From the NCBI GenBank assembly GCA_029961685.1, contig JARWKL010000011.1, positions 4,714,501 through 4,778,500 of the forward strand: 64,000 nucleotides of DNA, written 5' to 3'. This document shows, in pieces, positions 47,301-55,750 of this stretch. A program made the translations under genes and the position numbers. How positions within the stretch are numbered: position 1 is the stretch's first letter; the number at the start of each line of letters is the position of its first letter. This DNA comes from Aristolochia californica. Lineage: Eukaryota; Streptophyta; Magnoliopsida; Piperales; Aristolochiaceae. The notes below the pieces were generated by a model. That model was not told the origin of the DNA. It was given only the letters and a program-made list of their open reading frames with translations, and did no database searches.

Positions 47301-50300
47301 AGGGATGGCGCGAAGCGTGGCGAGGCGAGGGCTATTAGGGAGGGATATTATAACAATCAAACCCCCCTATATCCGCGTACCGACTTAGCGTAAAGTGTTG
47401 ACTAGGCTCCACAACTTTTTATTTGAATTTTTTTTTTTTTTTGGAAAGTAGGCTTCACAACTTAACAATGAAGTGATCAGCCAAGCGCAACAGACAAATT
47501 TTGAAGGCAAAGAAGATAGGAGGAAACAGAAAGAAAAGGGAAAGGAGATTGTTGTGGAGCTGTCAGTGATTGACGACGCTGCATGGCAGGTCGTTGAAAG
47601 TAGAGCTGATCGGAGGAGAAAATCTGTGGAGGAATGAAGGACTGACATATCTACCTCCACCATTCAGGTAGGAAGCACTTCCTACTCCATTGCAAAAGTC
47701 ACTGATAGGTGAGTCAGCTAACCCATATCTCAAGCACAACGGGGAGCAAGCGGTCCTTTATTTCCATTCCTTTGGTGGCTTGTGATGCTTTCGTCCAACA
47801 GTTTGACATTGTCATCCATTCTTTGGGTGATGGAAGAAGAACCAAAGAACTTTGGGCCAGCCGTATCGTTTTTTACCTCTTTGTTTTCAAGTACAAGGGG
47901 GCTAAAACATGTAAAGTTACAATGCAAAGAGGGAGCCATCATAGGAAGAATCTACCTCCCTGAGCTTTCCAAGTCTGGCTTCGGATGGAGACAGGTCAGA
48001 AATTCTCCAGCTATCAACACTCACCAAGCATGCCCACGGACCAGCCTAAAGACAACAACACCATTCTCGCCACTCCCTAAAACCTATTCGCCAAACCCAA
48101 ACGAACTCCTACCAAACAACCTCCGACAACCAAGCTCCACTCTAAACATCTCGCATGCTGCCCACGACCTTGACCTACTAGTCATTAACCTTTTTTTTTT
48201 TTTTTATGAAACTTGTCATTAACCTGGCAACGCACTACTTGGACAAGGGAAGTGAAATGATCACTCTCTTTTATCTACTCTTTTGACCAGCCCACAATTG
48301 ACGTAACCTAAACCATTTGTTGGAAAACCAAAAACCTCCTGCTTACTTACAACCCAAATCACTCATACTTGGGTAATCAGGACTGGCTTATTTACTTCCA
48401 CACCCATGAAGAAAAATTGCAGGCCGAGGTGCTTCCCCTCTCCCCAGAACCCACATCAGGAAGATCCATGTAAGGCCTCCTTTCCACTGAGACCACCTCC
48501 TTGGACAATGGATCAACATCTTTGGCCTTCCGACTGAGCTGTGGCAACTGAGTAGCTTCACCCAAATTGCTGAATGCTATGGACTGTTTGTTAAGCTGGG
48601 AGATGTCACCGCTATGAAGACCAGACTTGACATTGCAAGCATATTTCTCATACCCTCCCAAGCGAGATGTGGCTCCTCTCCTCAAGATCTCAATCGGAAA
48701 CTTCACTATCTGGATCAAGGTCGCTGGATAAAATGCGATGGCGGATCTCTCCCAATCCTCCTTGAATTACACACTGGTTTTCTGAATGTCATGGGCTTAT
48801 TATATTTGGCTCCTAGTTCTTGAAGTCCTTTATAAAAAATCTTTGTTTTTTCCATTTGGTGAACTACCATCATTGTTTTCTGATTGAATTAAGATTGTAT
48901 TGTTATTTCTGTTTATCCAGTATCAGTTATCCATTTAAAATTTTTGTTTTCGTTTTCTTGATAATTTTGTTTTAACTTGGAATTTTAAGAACCTGACTTT
49001 TTGCTTTTGTTTTGTTTAAGTAAAAAATTTGGCATTTGTAGAGTTACACAGTTTGTGCTAAAGTGCAACTTCTGTAAACAGGTATGGCAAATTTGGCCTC
49101 TAGGTCATATTGTAGACAGATTCATGAATGCTTTTACAGATCATCGTGACTCAGATATTCTCATTGTGAGGTATATCCTTTATCTCTTCTTCCTGATTGT
49201 GTTGTGCTATTGAGCGCTTCATTGCTAACAAATGTTTGTTTGACGTAGTCATTTTTCTCTGTTACTGGGTTGTGCAATTCCCAAATGGATGTCTTCTGGG
49301 TTCAATGACCGACCACTTGCTCCTTTTGCTGGAATATTAAGTCTTGGAATTGGTGATACAATGGTGAGCGTCGAATTGTTTAAGTTGAAATTTTAATTAT
49401 GCATAAGTGGGTTTTTGCTGAGTCTAGTTGATACGACTGCAAAAGGCATCAAAATGATAATTTGAATTTAGTTCTTTTTCTTGTGAGTCCATTTAAACTT
49501 GGATATTTGGAACTCTTGGTTGGAAGAAGAATGAGATATTACACCATCAGTGCTTATCAATATCTGCTTGCATATCCAGTGGTTAAATGTGCATTGGAGA
49601 TCATGACTTACATTTAAATTTATCTGTGGTGATTGTAACTGTAACATCAATTCTGGCTCGCTGTGTTCAGGCATCAGTGGTTGGTCACAAATATGGTGTC
49701 TTGAGGTGGAGCAAAACTGGCAGTAAGTTGTTAAGTTCTCGTAACTTCTTGGTTATATCTTTTCAATAAATTTATTCAGGTCCTAACAGTGTTCATTTTT
49801 CCTGTTGTAGAAAAAACTGTTGAGGGTACTGCTGCTGGTATAATGTCTGTGTTCATTGCCTGCTCGGTTCTTATCCCGTTTCTAGCCTCAACGGGTTATA
49901 TACTCTCCCAGGTTTGTTTCCATCCTTTAAGAATAAACTGAAAGAAGGAAAATCATATTGGCCAGCCTTCACTTCAGGACCCTAACTACACTGGCGAGAT
50001 GGACTAGGTCACTTCTGGTCTGGGACTGTGGCCTGAATTTTCTAACCCATAAACTTAAAAAAATTGTGTTGTGGGTACAGACAGGCCATGTCATGGAACC
50101 GAGCATAGGGTAGTGTTATACTTTTACCTTACTGGTTACTTTATGGCTTTATCCAACTATGACTAGAATGATTATCATATCATCAGTATCTATGAAATAA
50201 CTGTTACTATTATCTCATTGTATATGTTTTGAATGCAGCATTGGGTATCATTGCTTATGGCGATAGGCGTTAGTGGCTTGTTGGAGGCAAACACTGTGCA

Positions 50301-50352
50301 GCTTGACAATGCATTTATCCCTTTAGTATTTTACAGCCTTCTTTGTTTATGA
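23138..50352 (+). CDS. EVN: Dolichol kinase (EVAN), complete, 14 exons
   Basis: CTP-dependent kinase that phosphorylates dolichol in the ER membrane, giving the dolichyl phosphate carrier for N-glycosylation, O-mannosylation and GPI anchors. Exons: 23138-23322, 29566-29678, 31493-31696, 31924-32028, 34056-34126, 34683-34736, 34812-35041, 43394-43583, 43671-43736, 49082-49170, 49249-49363, 49671-49722, 49811-49911, 50239-50352 (TGA). The 1,689 coding bases give 562 residues with no stop or frameshift, close to the plant protein as I recall it. It is a multi-pass membrane protein. The C-terminal third carries the conserved signatures VERILLRKYYHL, FTDHRDSD, LGIGDTMASVVGHKYG and KKTVEGTAAG, and ends VFYSLLCL. 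The ATG at 23138 (CTGCCATGGC) has a good context and gives the usual MAA...NGERAVVL start. Introns total about 25.5 kb, nearly all transposon-derived. Confidence 0.95.
23323..24839. other. EVAN intron 1, first part, nothing recognised
   Basis: AT-rich with scattered short open frames; no domain or element border seen. Confidence 0.45.
24840..25728 (+). mobile_element. Old LINE ORF2 fragment (RT connector)
   Basis: Shifted frames give VANILEAIERKFLWR (24980-25022), then GLGIKNIGSMN, TKWWWKFGN and KYHYAGNLWLPLSC: the RT-to-zf-RVT connector. Strongly decayed. A younger LINE inserted at its right end (25729). Confidence 0.65.
25745..26771 (-). mobile_element. 5'-truncated LINE with 16-bp TSD and 23-bp G/C tract
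   Basis: Target duplication TCTACTACCTAAACTT at 25729-25744 and 26772-26787. The T tract 25742-25754 is the tail of a minus-strand copy. The minus strand reads zf-RVT (LPFCHNSPESAIHVLLHC-like, SVWASLLNKIG, LPKLGKLLIFSC), linker, then RNase H FGYLKVNFDGSAFGCPGPAG (26069-26010) and LIIEGDSKVIINWCAKSKH. A run of 23 C on that strand (25795-25817) follows, and the C-terminus is missing. Relatively young: long open frames and an exact TSD. Confidence 0.92.
26788..27299. other. EVAN intron 1, unassigned stretch
   Basis: Contains an imperfect palindrome (27182-27236, CTACTAGCTAGGTG...CCACCTAGTAG). Composition differs from nearby LINE sequence. An organellar origin is possible but not shown. Confidence 0.35.
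27550..27745 (-). mobile_element. TRIM copy 1, one LTR plus interior
   Basis: LTR fragment 27550-27643 (TGTGAAGTTGAGTCCAAGGC...), then two units of the 41-bp interior repeat (CTCTACAAGTGGATAGTTT) and a decayed primer site (GCTCAAATATGG). The second LTR is lost. Confidence 0.75.
28187..28711 (-). mobile_element. TRIM copy 2, complete mini-LTR retrotransposon
   Basis: Minus strand, 525 bp, non-coding. 3' LTR 28187-28304 (118 bp, TGTGAAG...TTAACA), purine tract complement CTCTCCCTCAC (28305-28315), interior of five roughly 41-bp tandem units, tRNA-Met primer site GCTCTGATACCA (28542-28553), and 5' LTR 28554-28711. The 5' LTR is longer because a roughly 39-bp piece spanning the primer/LTR junction is tandemly duplicated (28549-28587 repeated from 28588). 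Flanks TCTGT and ACTGT match in 4 of 5 bases. These features define a terminal-repeat retrotransposon in miniature. Confidence 0.88.
28316..28530. repeat. TRIM interior: five 41-bp tandem units
   Basis: Unit GTGTAGGCCCTC, TTTTGTGGCTCTACAAGTGG, ATAATTTTAG, with one unit shortened (28440-28475). Not a CRISPR: there are no unique spacers. Confidence 0.85.
28779..29565. other. End of EVAN intron 1
   Basis: T-rich intron with no recognised element. Confidence 0.45.
29566..29678 (+). CDS. EVN: EVAN exon 2
   Basis: Residues 62-99: QGASTGILLGTVTLPTVMFS. The first AG (TTCAG, 29561-29565) is the acceptor; the AG four bases later would break the frame. Confidence 0.93.
30385..30710. repeat. Array of GGAGG...CCTCC palindromes
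   Basis: About nine short imperfect palindromes follow each other every 30-40 bp, for example GGAGGAGGGCTGCTACCCTC (30396), GGAGGAGGGTGGATGTCCTC, AGGAGGAGGGGTACCCTCC, GGGAGGGCCTCTTCCCC and GAGGGCATTGGCCTCCCTCC. GC content is far above the flanks. Open frames on both strands here come only from this composition. It sits in EVAN intron 2. Confidence 0.8.
31493..31696 (+). CDS. EVN: EVAN exon 3
   Basis: Residues 100-167, two membrane segments (YWAVSVSCICMLIFLCGI; FLSVSYAALCFISLVA). The open frame runs further upstream, but CTCACAG at 31486-31492 gives the phase that fits exon 2. Confidence 0.9.
31924..32028 (+). CDS. EVN: EVAN exon 4
   Basis: Residues 168-202: VHVAMKLSWIFFQGVASVKL and FPFCASIG. 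Confidence 0.92.
32029..33068. other. EVAN intron 4, first part
   Basis: AT-rich; an A/G-rich stretch at 32380-32540; no recognised element. Confidence 0.4.
33069..33388 (-). repeat. Solo LTR related to Copia-A
   Basis: Same order of features as the Copia-A LTR: GAGAGAAGAG purine block, CTCATACGCATAAACCTTAG and TATCTCC, and ATGACCAAAATACCC near the end. No internal sequence adjoins and the borders are approximate. Confidence 0.5.
33395..33570 (-). mobile_element. LINE RNase H tail fragment
   Basis: Minus strand reads FANFVANVLDKQGVSLHSLV then VKGLLP and a stop, the C-terminus of LINE RNase H. The 3' UTR ends in TTTATAAAAATA. Confidence 0.6.
34056..34126 (+). CDS. EVN: EVAN exon 5
   Basis: Residues 203-226: GEAFLATSGLVLFFGDMTAF. 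Too short to show as an open frame by itself; acceptor GAAG, donor GTTTGT. Confidence 0.88.
34174..34640. mobile_element. Fold-back MITE in EVAN intron 5
   Basis: About 467 bp with terminal inverted repeats of roughly 130 bp: the left end TTAAGGAAAATTTATGGATT matches the complement of the right end AATCCGTAAATTTTCCTAA. Further in, GATATATTCACGATTCA and CAAAAATGCCTCTGTTTC match TGAATTGTGAATATATC and GAAACAGAGGCATTTTCG. Non-coding. No clear target duplication was found. Long TIRs suggest a Mutator-type origin, but this is inference. Confidence 0.8.
34683..34736 (+). CDS. EVN: EVAN exon 6
   Basis: Residues 227-244: LSFFKLGIGKSEISIIVQ. The acceptor lies 42 bases after the fold-back MITE. Confidence 0.9.
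34812..35041 (+). CDS. EVN: EVAN exon 7
   Basis: Residues 245-320: GLLLGLLLLPFFFKV, a charged loop, then GIVLILLVPAWMLVVHDF and HPII. The final Trp codon is split (TG|G) across the 8.35-kb intron 7. Confidence 0.93.
35042..35884. other. EVAN intron 7, first part
   Basis: A T tract at about 35200-35216 followed by GAGAGGAGGTGTGAATGTAT resembles the tail of a minus-strand LINE 3' end (compare 37251-37280), but no TSD is visible. Confidence 0.4.
35890..36228 (-). repeat. Element D 3' LTR
   Basis: 339 bp; shares GACTTGTTGTAAT, CCCCTATTTATAATAG, AGAGTCATGTAAGA and the CTTCAACA end with 39694-40026. Confidence 0.88.
37251..38910 (-). mobile_element. 5'-truncated LINE with perfect 14-bp TSD, nested in element D
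   Basis: TSD ATCACAAACGGTTT at 37237-37250 and 38911-38924; T tract (minus-strand poly(A)) at 37251-37260. Minus strand: RT with GIRQGDPLSQFLFNL (38880-38836) and the catalytic LLQYVDDTILFG (38747-38712), connector ([18 protein letters not shown]), RNase H tail (WKYIPRSANHLVD, 37415-37377). Part of the RNase H/zf-RVT region is missing or replaced by a plus-strand LINE piece (37870-38112). Confidence 0.92.
37870..38112 (+). mobile_element. Opposite-strand LINE 3' end inside the nested LINE
   Basis: Plus strand reads ADSQAKAGVSRQHFVVELD, a 3' UTR and an A tract (38099-38111). The host LINE continues on the minus strand on both sides, so this is a third nesting level or an inversion. Confidence 0.65.
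39694..40026 (-). repeat. Element D 5' LTR
   Basis: 333 bp, TGTTGAATTTC...ATCTTCAACA, bounded by the primer site and the GGTTC duplication. Confidence 0.88.
40032..42110 (+). mobile_element. LINE ORF2 pseudogene (RT end, connector, RNase H)
   Basis: SLLQFTNDIICFYNGNVDN (40087-40143; the YADD box reads FTND), ELLSGQRVNWEKS, connector LLKWLWRF, GDRTNFWNYCWLHNQTLTEE (40938-40997), zf-RVT KVKIFLWRLLKERILTYDQL, then FGSMKLNFDWSSLGNPRP (41800-41853). Stops and shifts throughout. Contains a 133-bp tandem duplication near 40281-40545. Element D inserted at its left edge. Confidence 0.8.
42540..43172 (+). mobile_element. LINE 3' fragment (RNase H, poly(A))
   Basis: GHFKLNFDGCVLGCLGLAGF (42696-42755), PLIVEGDSRVVIGW then PWRHWQIYLDI after a frameshift, and a 3' UTR with AATAAAATCATCACCACTTC similar to that of the copy at 63191. 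Ends in an A-rich tail (43158-43172). Confidence 0.8.
43394..43583 (+). CDS. EVN: EVAN exon 8
   Basis: Residues 321-384 with the family signature VERILLRKYYHLVAVLMFVP. Confidence 0.95.
43671..43736 (+). CDS. EVN: EVAN exon 9
   Basis: Residues 385-406: PSFLDLSFGVALAGFLALEI. It is followed by the 5.3-kb intron 9. Confidence 0.93.
44324..45721 (+). mobile_element. 5'-truncated LINE with perfect 16-bp TSD
   Basis: TSD AATGAGATTCTGCCAT at 44308-44323 and 45722-45737. A 240-codon open stretch covers the connector (LIKWIGRFN, LGNGHLTKFWTDWS, LDTLIWTPCPKGSF, ANIFTWCACRNKIP). A frameshift near 44930 leads to the zf-RVT part (PESATHALLHYHVAQAIWAN), linker, a damaged RNase H and a 15-C tract (45486-45500). 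In EVAN intron 9. Confidence 0.92.
46286..46600 (-). mobile_element. LINE RNase H tail fragment
   Basis: Minus strand reads a RNase H end across frames (PHTANSLADxLAKN-like: CPAHCEF / LINWPKMCLSS) and a 3' UTR ending in a short A tract (T tract near 46291-46297). Confidence 0.55.
46680..47240 (-). mobile_element. LINE RNase H fragment
   Basis: Minus strand: RLNLPFDGSSKGNPGLAGGG (47157-47098), GVIRDSSSIIFLVYF, then LIVKGNSAMVISW (46960-46920; the catalytic Asp of GDS reads Asn) and a C-terminus with VSWPHAPRS. Confidence 0.75.
47418..47448 (-). mobile_element. Micro LINE insertion (31 bp) with 15-bp TSD
   Basis: TAGGCTCCACAACTT (47403-47417) and TAGGCTTCACAACTT (47449-47463) flank a 31-bp insert made of a T tract and about 15 other bases. 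Confidence 0.6.
47465..48830 (+). mobile_element. LINE ORF1 (DUF4283-type) pseudogene
   Basis: Plus strand: RSFISIPLVACDAFVQQFDI (47750-47810), then WINIFGLPTELWQLSSFTQI (48513-48572) followed by AECYGL, KLGDVTAMKTRLDIASIF and KCDGGSLPILLEL. The W(I/V).(L/I)FGLP.(H/E)LW pattern is typical of ORF1/DUF4283 of plant LINEs. Stops in between. A 23-bp micro insertion lies inside (48192). Confidence 0.7.
48192..48214 (-). mobile_element. Micro LINE insertion (23 bp) with 11-bp TSD
   Basis: GTCATTAACCT at 48181-48191 and 48215-48225 flank a T tract plus ATGAAACTT. TTT...ATGWAA resembles the tail end of the LINE at 25745. Confidence 0.65.
49082..49170 (+). CDS. EVN: EVAN exon 10
   Basis: Residues 407-435, with MNAFTDHRDSD, a conserved cytosolic-loop motif of eukaryotic dolichol kinases. 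Confidence 0.94.
49249..49363 (+). CDS. EVN: EVAN exon 11
   Basis: Residues 436-474: GCAIPKWMSS, FAGILSLGIGDTM. The Asp of GDTM lies in the putative nucleotide-binding region. Confidence 0.94.
49671..49722 (+). CDS. EVN: EVAN exon 12
   Basis: Residues 475-491: ASVVGHKYGVLRWSKTG, the CTP-binding-type GHKYG motif. Confidence 0.94.
49811..49911 (+). CDS. EVN: EVAN exon 13
   Basis: Residues 492-525: KKTVEGTAAGIMSVF followed by a membrane segment. Confidence 0.94.
50239..50352 (+). CDS. EVN: EVAN exon 14 and stop
   Basis: Residues 526-562: SLLMAIGVSGLLEA, QLDNAFIPLVFYSLLCL, TGA. Confidence 0.95.
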   Translation, partial: HWVSLLMAIGVSGLLEANTVQLDNAFIPLVFYSLLCL

Positions 50353-51126
50353 AGAAGATGCTAATTTTATTAGTGTTGTCTGGGTAAAAGTGGGATTGAT
50401 CCATCCCCACCCGGTTTTTGATGATTGAACTTCGATGCTCAAAACTCGATAACATACACAGTAACACAATTAACTAGTCAATAGTTTTGTGCTTCCGTTG
50501 AGCACGTTTATACAGAAATCACTATTTACCAATTCTTTGTTGAAGCAAACCAAAGCCAACAGAAATGATTATGAAAATTTCCTTTGATTCCAATGCTTTA
50601 TAGTGTGTGCATGTTCACCAAATATACGCATATCATATTTGGGGATTCAACTCAAATGATTGTGCAGGGATGTCAGGTTCCTTCGTTTTGTGTGATTAGA
50701 GCATTTTGCTCGTATAAGGAATGAGCATTCAAAGCTAGAATATGTTGCAGAGATGGACCAAAAGAACTTGGCATTCAATACAGCCATTTTGTTTAATCTC
50801 AAGCTGTGCTAACAACTACAAAATGTTTTGGTTGTCGGTTTAGGAATCAAAACCACGGTCATTATAGGGTGGATTTGGCTTGAAGAAGATTTTAATTTTT
50901 AACTTAAAAATCTGGTTAATTTGTTGAAAATGTTCATGAAGCTCTTTTTACAGGGAAAAAAAATAACAGGTACATTTGGAATTAGCATTGAACAGAGAAA
51001 AGTTCCAAACAAATTGTGTTAAAAAACAAGACAGACTTACAAAGGTGGAGTTGCAAATTTGTTTCCTTTTGATGCTGCAAGGAGCAAAAATTTGGCTACT
51101 TATAGGAAACATTTTCCACTATGTAG
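50353..51126. other. EVAN 3' UTR and downstream spacer
   Basis: No gene seen. The poly(A) signal cannot be chosen with confidence. Confidence 0.45.
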
Positions 51127-51351
51127 TGTGAAGTTGGGTTTAAAGTCTATCACAAAATGACTAATCAATTTAGGATATCTCATTCCTAACTAATATACTC
51201 ATGATTTTTGTATTTACTAATACATATGAGACTATTCTTTAATACTCCCCTTCACGTGTATCGTCTTTTGTAGTTTTACAAGTGGATAATTTTGGGTAGA
51301 GGTCCACATATAAGTACTTGCTTTGATAGCGTGTAGGATTATTCCTTTACA
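51127..51351 (-). mobile_element. TRIM copy 3
   Basis: 3' LTR 51127-51244 (118 bp, as in copy 2 but more diverged), purine tract complement CTCCCCTTCAC (51245-51255), a single interior unit (TTACAAGTGGATAATTTT), a mutated primer site (GCTTTGATAGCG, near 51320), and a 5' LTR reduced to about 20 bp ending ATTCCTTTACA. Confidence 0.75.
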
Positions 51352-52339
51352 CGTACGAGTAGGGATATGATTTTAATTAATGGCCATCTTTATATAATTT
51401 TGTTTTTCTATTAAACACTTTTTGTTCTCTTGCATAGGACAAACAACCAGGTGATAGGACAGGAGACCTCCGTAGAGATCGATTTGGTTGGCTGCAACAT
51501 TTAGCAATCGATAAATAGCATGCATAGCATAAGCATAACTGTAGTTTCAGAGAATAGGATATCCGATCAAAAGTGACGAGTTTGAAGTTGGCCAAAAACA
51601 CTAGTGCTTCAAACTAGGGTAGTGAAAATTTGGGAAATGTCAACTGGTTTGGATAACCTACAGTTTGTCTGAAATGGCTCCAAATCCAACTTTGGGGTTC
51701 TAAATCATATCTGATTTAATAATTTAACATTTGTATTAGGTACAACAATAAACATAACATTACTTTATGTTTTCTTTATAATTTTGTTTAATCTAACTTT
51801 AATGGGTCGTTTGTAAAAAAAAAATATCTTTCAACATATTGTTTTGATAAAATAGTACTAACTCAAATCCATTCTTAGAGGACTTCAACATGCTCCACCA
51901 TATTTGGAGGAGATTGAATCTATATTCAAATTTGAATCTAAATCCAAATCTGAATCTGAATCAGAAGTCCATAGGATGTAATTTAAACCACATAGGTGAA
52001 TCCAAGATAAAGCATGAGGCCAGCGAGGAGGAGAAAATTCGATAGATGGGAGCAAGCAAGACAGTAAAAGTGTCAAGAAAATTCTTAGAGACGTAGCACC
52101 AAAGTATGATTGATCAATCATATCACGGCTATGTTTTTGTCACATTTTAGGTTGATTGATTGATGCAATGATCGATGAATGCATGTCGGGCAGCTCTAAC
52201 AATTTCTTGTTGTTGAAATGATTGGTTATATTGTTACCTAGTTGAGTGAAATTGATATATTTAGATCACTTAACTGATGTTGGATGGAGTCGGTTGCTCT
52301 TATTCCTTAGTAACTTGTTGACTAAAGTCTTGTTTGCCA

Positions 52340-52870
52340 CCATTGTTGAGAATGAACAACCAATTTTGTGCCTGATTTGAAGGTTATGACTTTGGAGTAC
52401 TGGGAGAATTTATTCATATGTTGGAAGCGGAAGTTGAGCCATAATTGTTGTGATCGAAGATTCATAAGGGGCATTGAAACCATACATTCGTCCTCCTCTC
52501 AAATACGACTCTATATGGTTTCTAAAGCATCACAAGCACCTTTCAATTTTGTAACATAATCTTATAAAGTTTGTTCATCACTCTTCTTCATGATTTGTAA
52601 TGTTTGGCTAAGATGCATCTCACGAACATTGGATTGTTTTATAAAAATGTTTTCACATTTTCCCCACACGTCTCTTGTTGTTCATTGTCCATCCACATGG
52701 CAAAGTGTCTTTTCAACGATTGTGGCATTTAACCAACTAACAAGCAATTGATCTTTAAGCTCCCACTCTTCAAAAGATGGAATTATCATGGAGGGATTCA
52801 CATTGTAATTGATAAACTAGGGTGGCGGAATAATTGATCCATCAATGAACCCCATGTGGCATTAGGATTT
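52340..52870 (-). pseudogene. Copia gag (UBN2) pseudogene
   Basis: Minus strand: MGFIDGSIIPPP, FEEWELKDQLLVSWLNATIV (about 52778-52720), TLCHVDGQ, RDVWGKCENIFIKQSN, YVTKLKGACDALETI. Several stops. The remainder of the element is not recognised, although AATTCACCCCCTCTTA at 53589 resembles an LTR-element border. Confidence 0.7.
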
Positions 52871-55750
52871 CAACACCAGAATTCAGTGACTTCTCTTTAG
52901 AACATAGTTATTGGAAGAAAGTTTAACTGAGATAGAAGCAATAATGGATATAACTAACTCGAGTGATAGATTAGAATGCATTGAGACAACTTTTTAATTC
53001 ATGTTCCTTGAACATTGACTCTCAATTCCTTGAAAATCTTCCTAAAGTGTATTTTTGAGAAAGAGTGAGCCAAAACTTTGGAAAATTCCTTTCTTTTTTC
53101 TCATACCATCTCCGTTACAGACATCTTAGTCAAACTCCATCATTCTTCATTATGCTACAAAGGTTGAAGACTTGGATCACTCAAAGGAGAAGGTTTGTCT
53201 TCAACCGATAAGGGTGTAAGTTCTTACCTTTTTTTATATTTGAAAAATATAGGTTCATCTAGCACCTAATTAAATCTTAATAAAAAGGTCCTTGTTAGAG
53301 CAAGAATCTGGCCAATCTCTTGGGAAGATTGAATTGTAAATCGTGTATTTGAGCATACATGTGGCTTAAATAAGACTGGAATCTTTTTTATGTAAATTCT
53401 GGTTAATAGAGTTAGATTAATGAAATTTCCCAAGCACGAGTTCTTGGGCAATGAATACCAATTGGGAACATCGATAACAAAACATTTGGTGTCAATTCTT
53501 ATGGTGTGTGAATTTCTACGCTTTGTTTTGCATGTTTGCCTGATTTATTATTCCACGCCTTAAAAGTTTTTTAAATTGTAATTCTCAATTCACCCCCTCT
53601 TAAGAAGCCACCTGGGCCAACACTATTTTTATCAATGAAATAAGAATTTTGGTATCAAAATTTAACTCTGCCAACAAAAAATTCACTAGCAAAGTTAAAA
53701 AATTCTTCTAGTGAAATTAATTTTGGTGGTAGAGATTTCACTACTAAAGGGATTTGTTTGTAGTGAATTGCAACCCAATATAAAAAGTCTCTCAAAAGGT
53801 AGATTTCACAATTCAAGCACAAACAAATAGGTACACAAACCTAAGTACTTATTCAATGATAAAATAGAAGCTCAACAGGTCTTAGTTTGACTAGATTTCA
53901 AAACAAAATTGGATTGGTTTTTAAAATAAGGAAAAACCACATTAAGTGCTTGGACCTATATAAAACTGATTTAGTAGTACAAGTTGTCTAGTTAGTAATT
54001 TGAATATAATAACTTAAGCTCAAATTTGTTAGACCATAATCATTCAATATATTTAAAAGAATAAGTTTTGTGACGTGTAAAAAAACATTTTTAAATGGCC
54101 CGACAAATTAGTAAGCTAGAATGATATGAGTTTAGAGTATGAGAGAAACAATTGTAACATGAAATTTTTAAGTAATTAATGATTTCAAAACGCCATATTT
54201 ATTTCAAAGTACGAGAGCAACATGGAATGGTTGTTTTTACTTTAAGAGTCTAGGTAACTCCAAACCTTAGGGCGAAGGGCGAAATTGACTTCAATAAACT
54301 AGTTTTCAATGTTCAAAAATTGAATTGTTGAGATTGTCCTTTTTCCTAGATCTCAAATAAAAATATTATGTAAATATTTAAAAAAAGTAATGAGCTACTA
54401 ATTATATAAATAGGCCACTTACAAAATTTGAAGACCTATCTTGGTTGAATTAAAGCCTTCAATCTCATTTCAAAAATTTAGTGGAAGATTTCGATAGCTA
54501 TGAGTTGGTCTAACGGACTTCATTGGACTTTTTTTGTTCTCTTTTGGATTTTCGACTTCTTTGACTTTGTCATTTAGTCATGTGGGGATTCCAAACAAAA
54601 ACTTTGCTCTCTCTTATTGATCAAGGGTTGGATTGGCTATTGCTTGATTGGTTGGACAATTGTCATAAAATTGTTTCTTCTCTCTTCTTCAATAGAGTTG
54701 GATGACCAAAAGGTGATTGTAGTACCTTTTCTCTCTCATGTCGTTAAAAAAGTGGACGATTTGGTCGGATGATCTTATTTGCATAGCCTTGTTTTCTCGG
54801 TTTTTCTTTTCTACCTTTGTTGGGGTGGTCATTTGGTTGTCTAGGTAAAGAGACTTTCGAGAGCCTTTTATTCTCTTCTTCTTAGTCGAATGAGGGATAT
54901 TAGGTTAGATGGCTCTACATTCCTTATTATGTTGAGTTCTTTTGTCCAATCAAATGGTGTTGCTAGTGCAGATGAATGGTGTGTTTTCTAATATGAGCTA
55001 CTTGTCCCTTTTTGTATGACATATTTAAATGATTTCAATGAGTCGAATTAGGCTATTTTAAGCTATCAAACATACTTAATGTATGTCATTAGTAACTTCA
55101 ATGGTTGTAATCGTTAAAATTATCTTAATAGGGATCTTGAGACTAATAGGTTTCACAAACATACCAACACTACAAAATTTTGATACATATACCTTATATG
55201 AATGAATGGTTGATATTGCAAAAAAATGTTACTTTGGGCTCATATAACTTATGTCGGACCCACCACATAAATTGTATAGAAAACAGGCTACCTAAATTAA
55301 GTTTACATATATGATGAGACTCACTAATCCTAAAATTGGTAGACTCATAATCTAGCCTTTAAATTAGTCCCATAATGTATTATATTTAATTTATTATACA
55401 TATTATATAAAAATTAAAATATTTTAATAATTTTTATATAAAATAACTATATAACATATTTTAATAAATTTATTTTTAAAAATATATCTTGATATATTAT
55501 TTTATTTAAAAATTAAAATACTTAAAGAATCATAATATTTTATTTCAAAATATCTTTATAAAGAAGAACCCTTAATGAGAACCTTCTCAATAAGGCTCTA
55601 GACAGCAATGAACTGATGCCATGAAAAAAGGTCAAAACAAGGTGGGACCCGCGGGCGACTACGAGTCAAAGAAATGTACTGAAACTTAGCCTCCAAGAAA
55701 AAACACTAGCAGCGAGTGTTCCAAGAAAATGGTGGCGAGCACCGGAGACC
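52871..55750. other. Intergenic, AT-rich, nothing recognised
   Basis: Very AT-rich around 55370-55560. A composition shift towards GC starts near 55640, shortly before the next gene. Confidence 0.45.
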
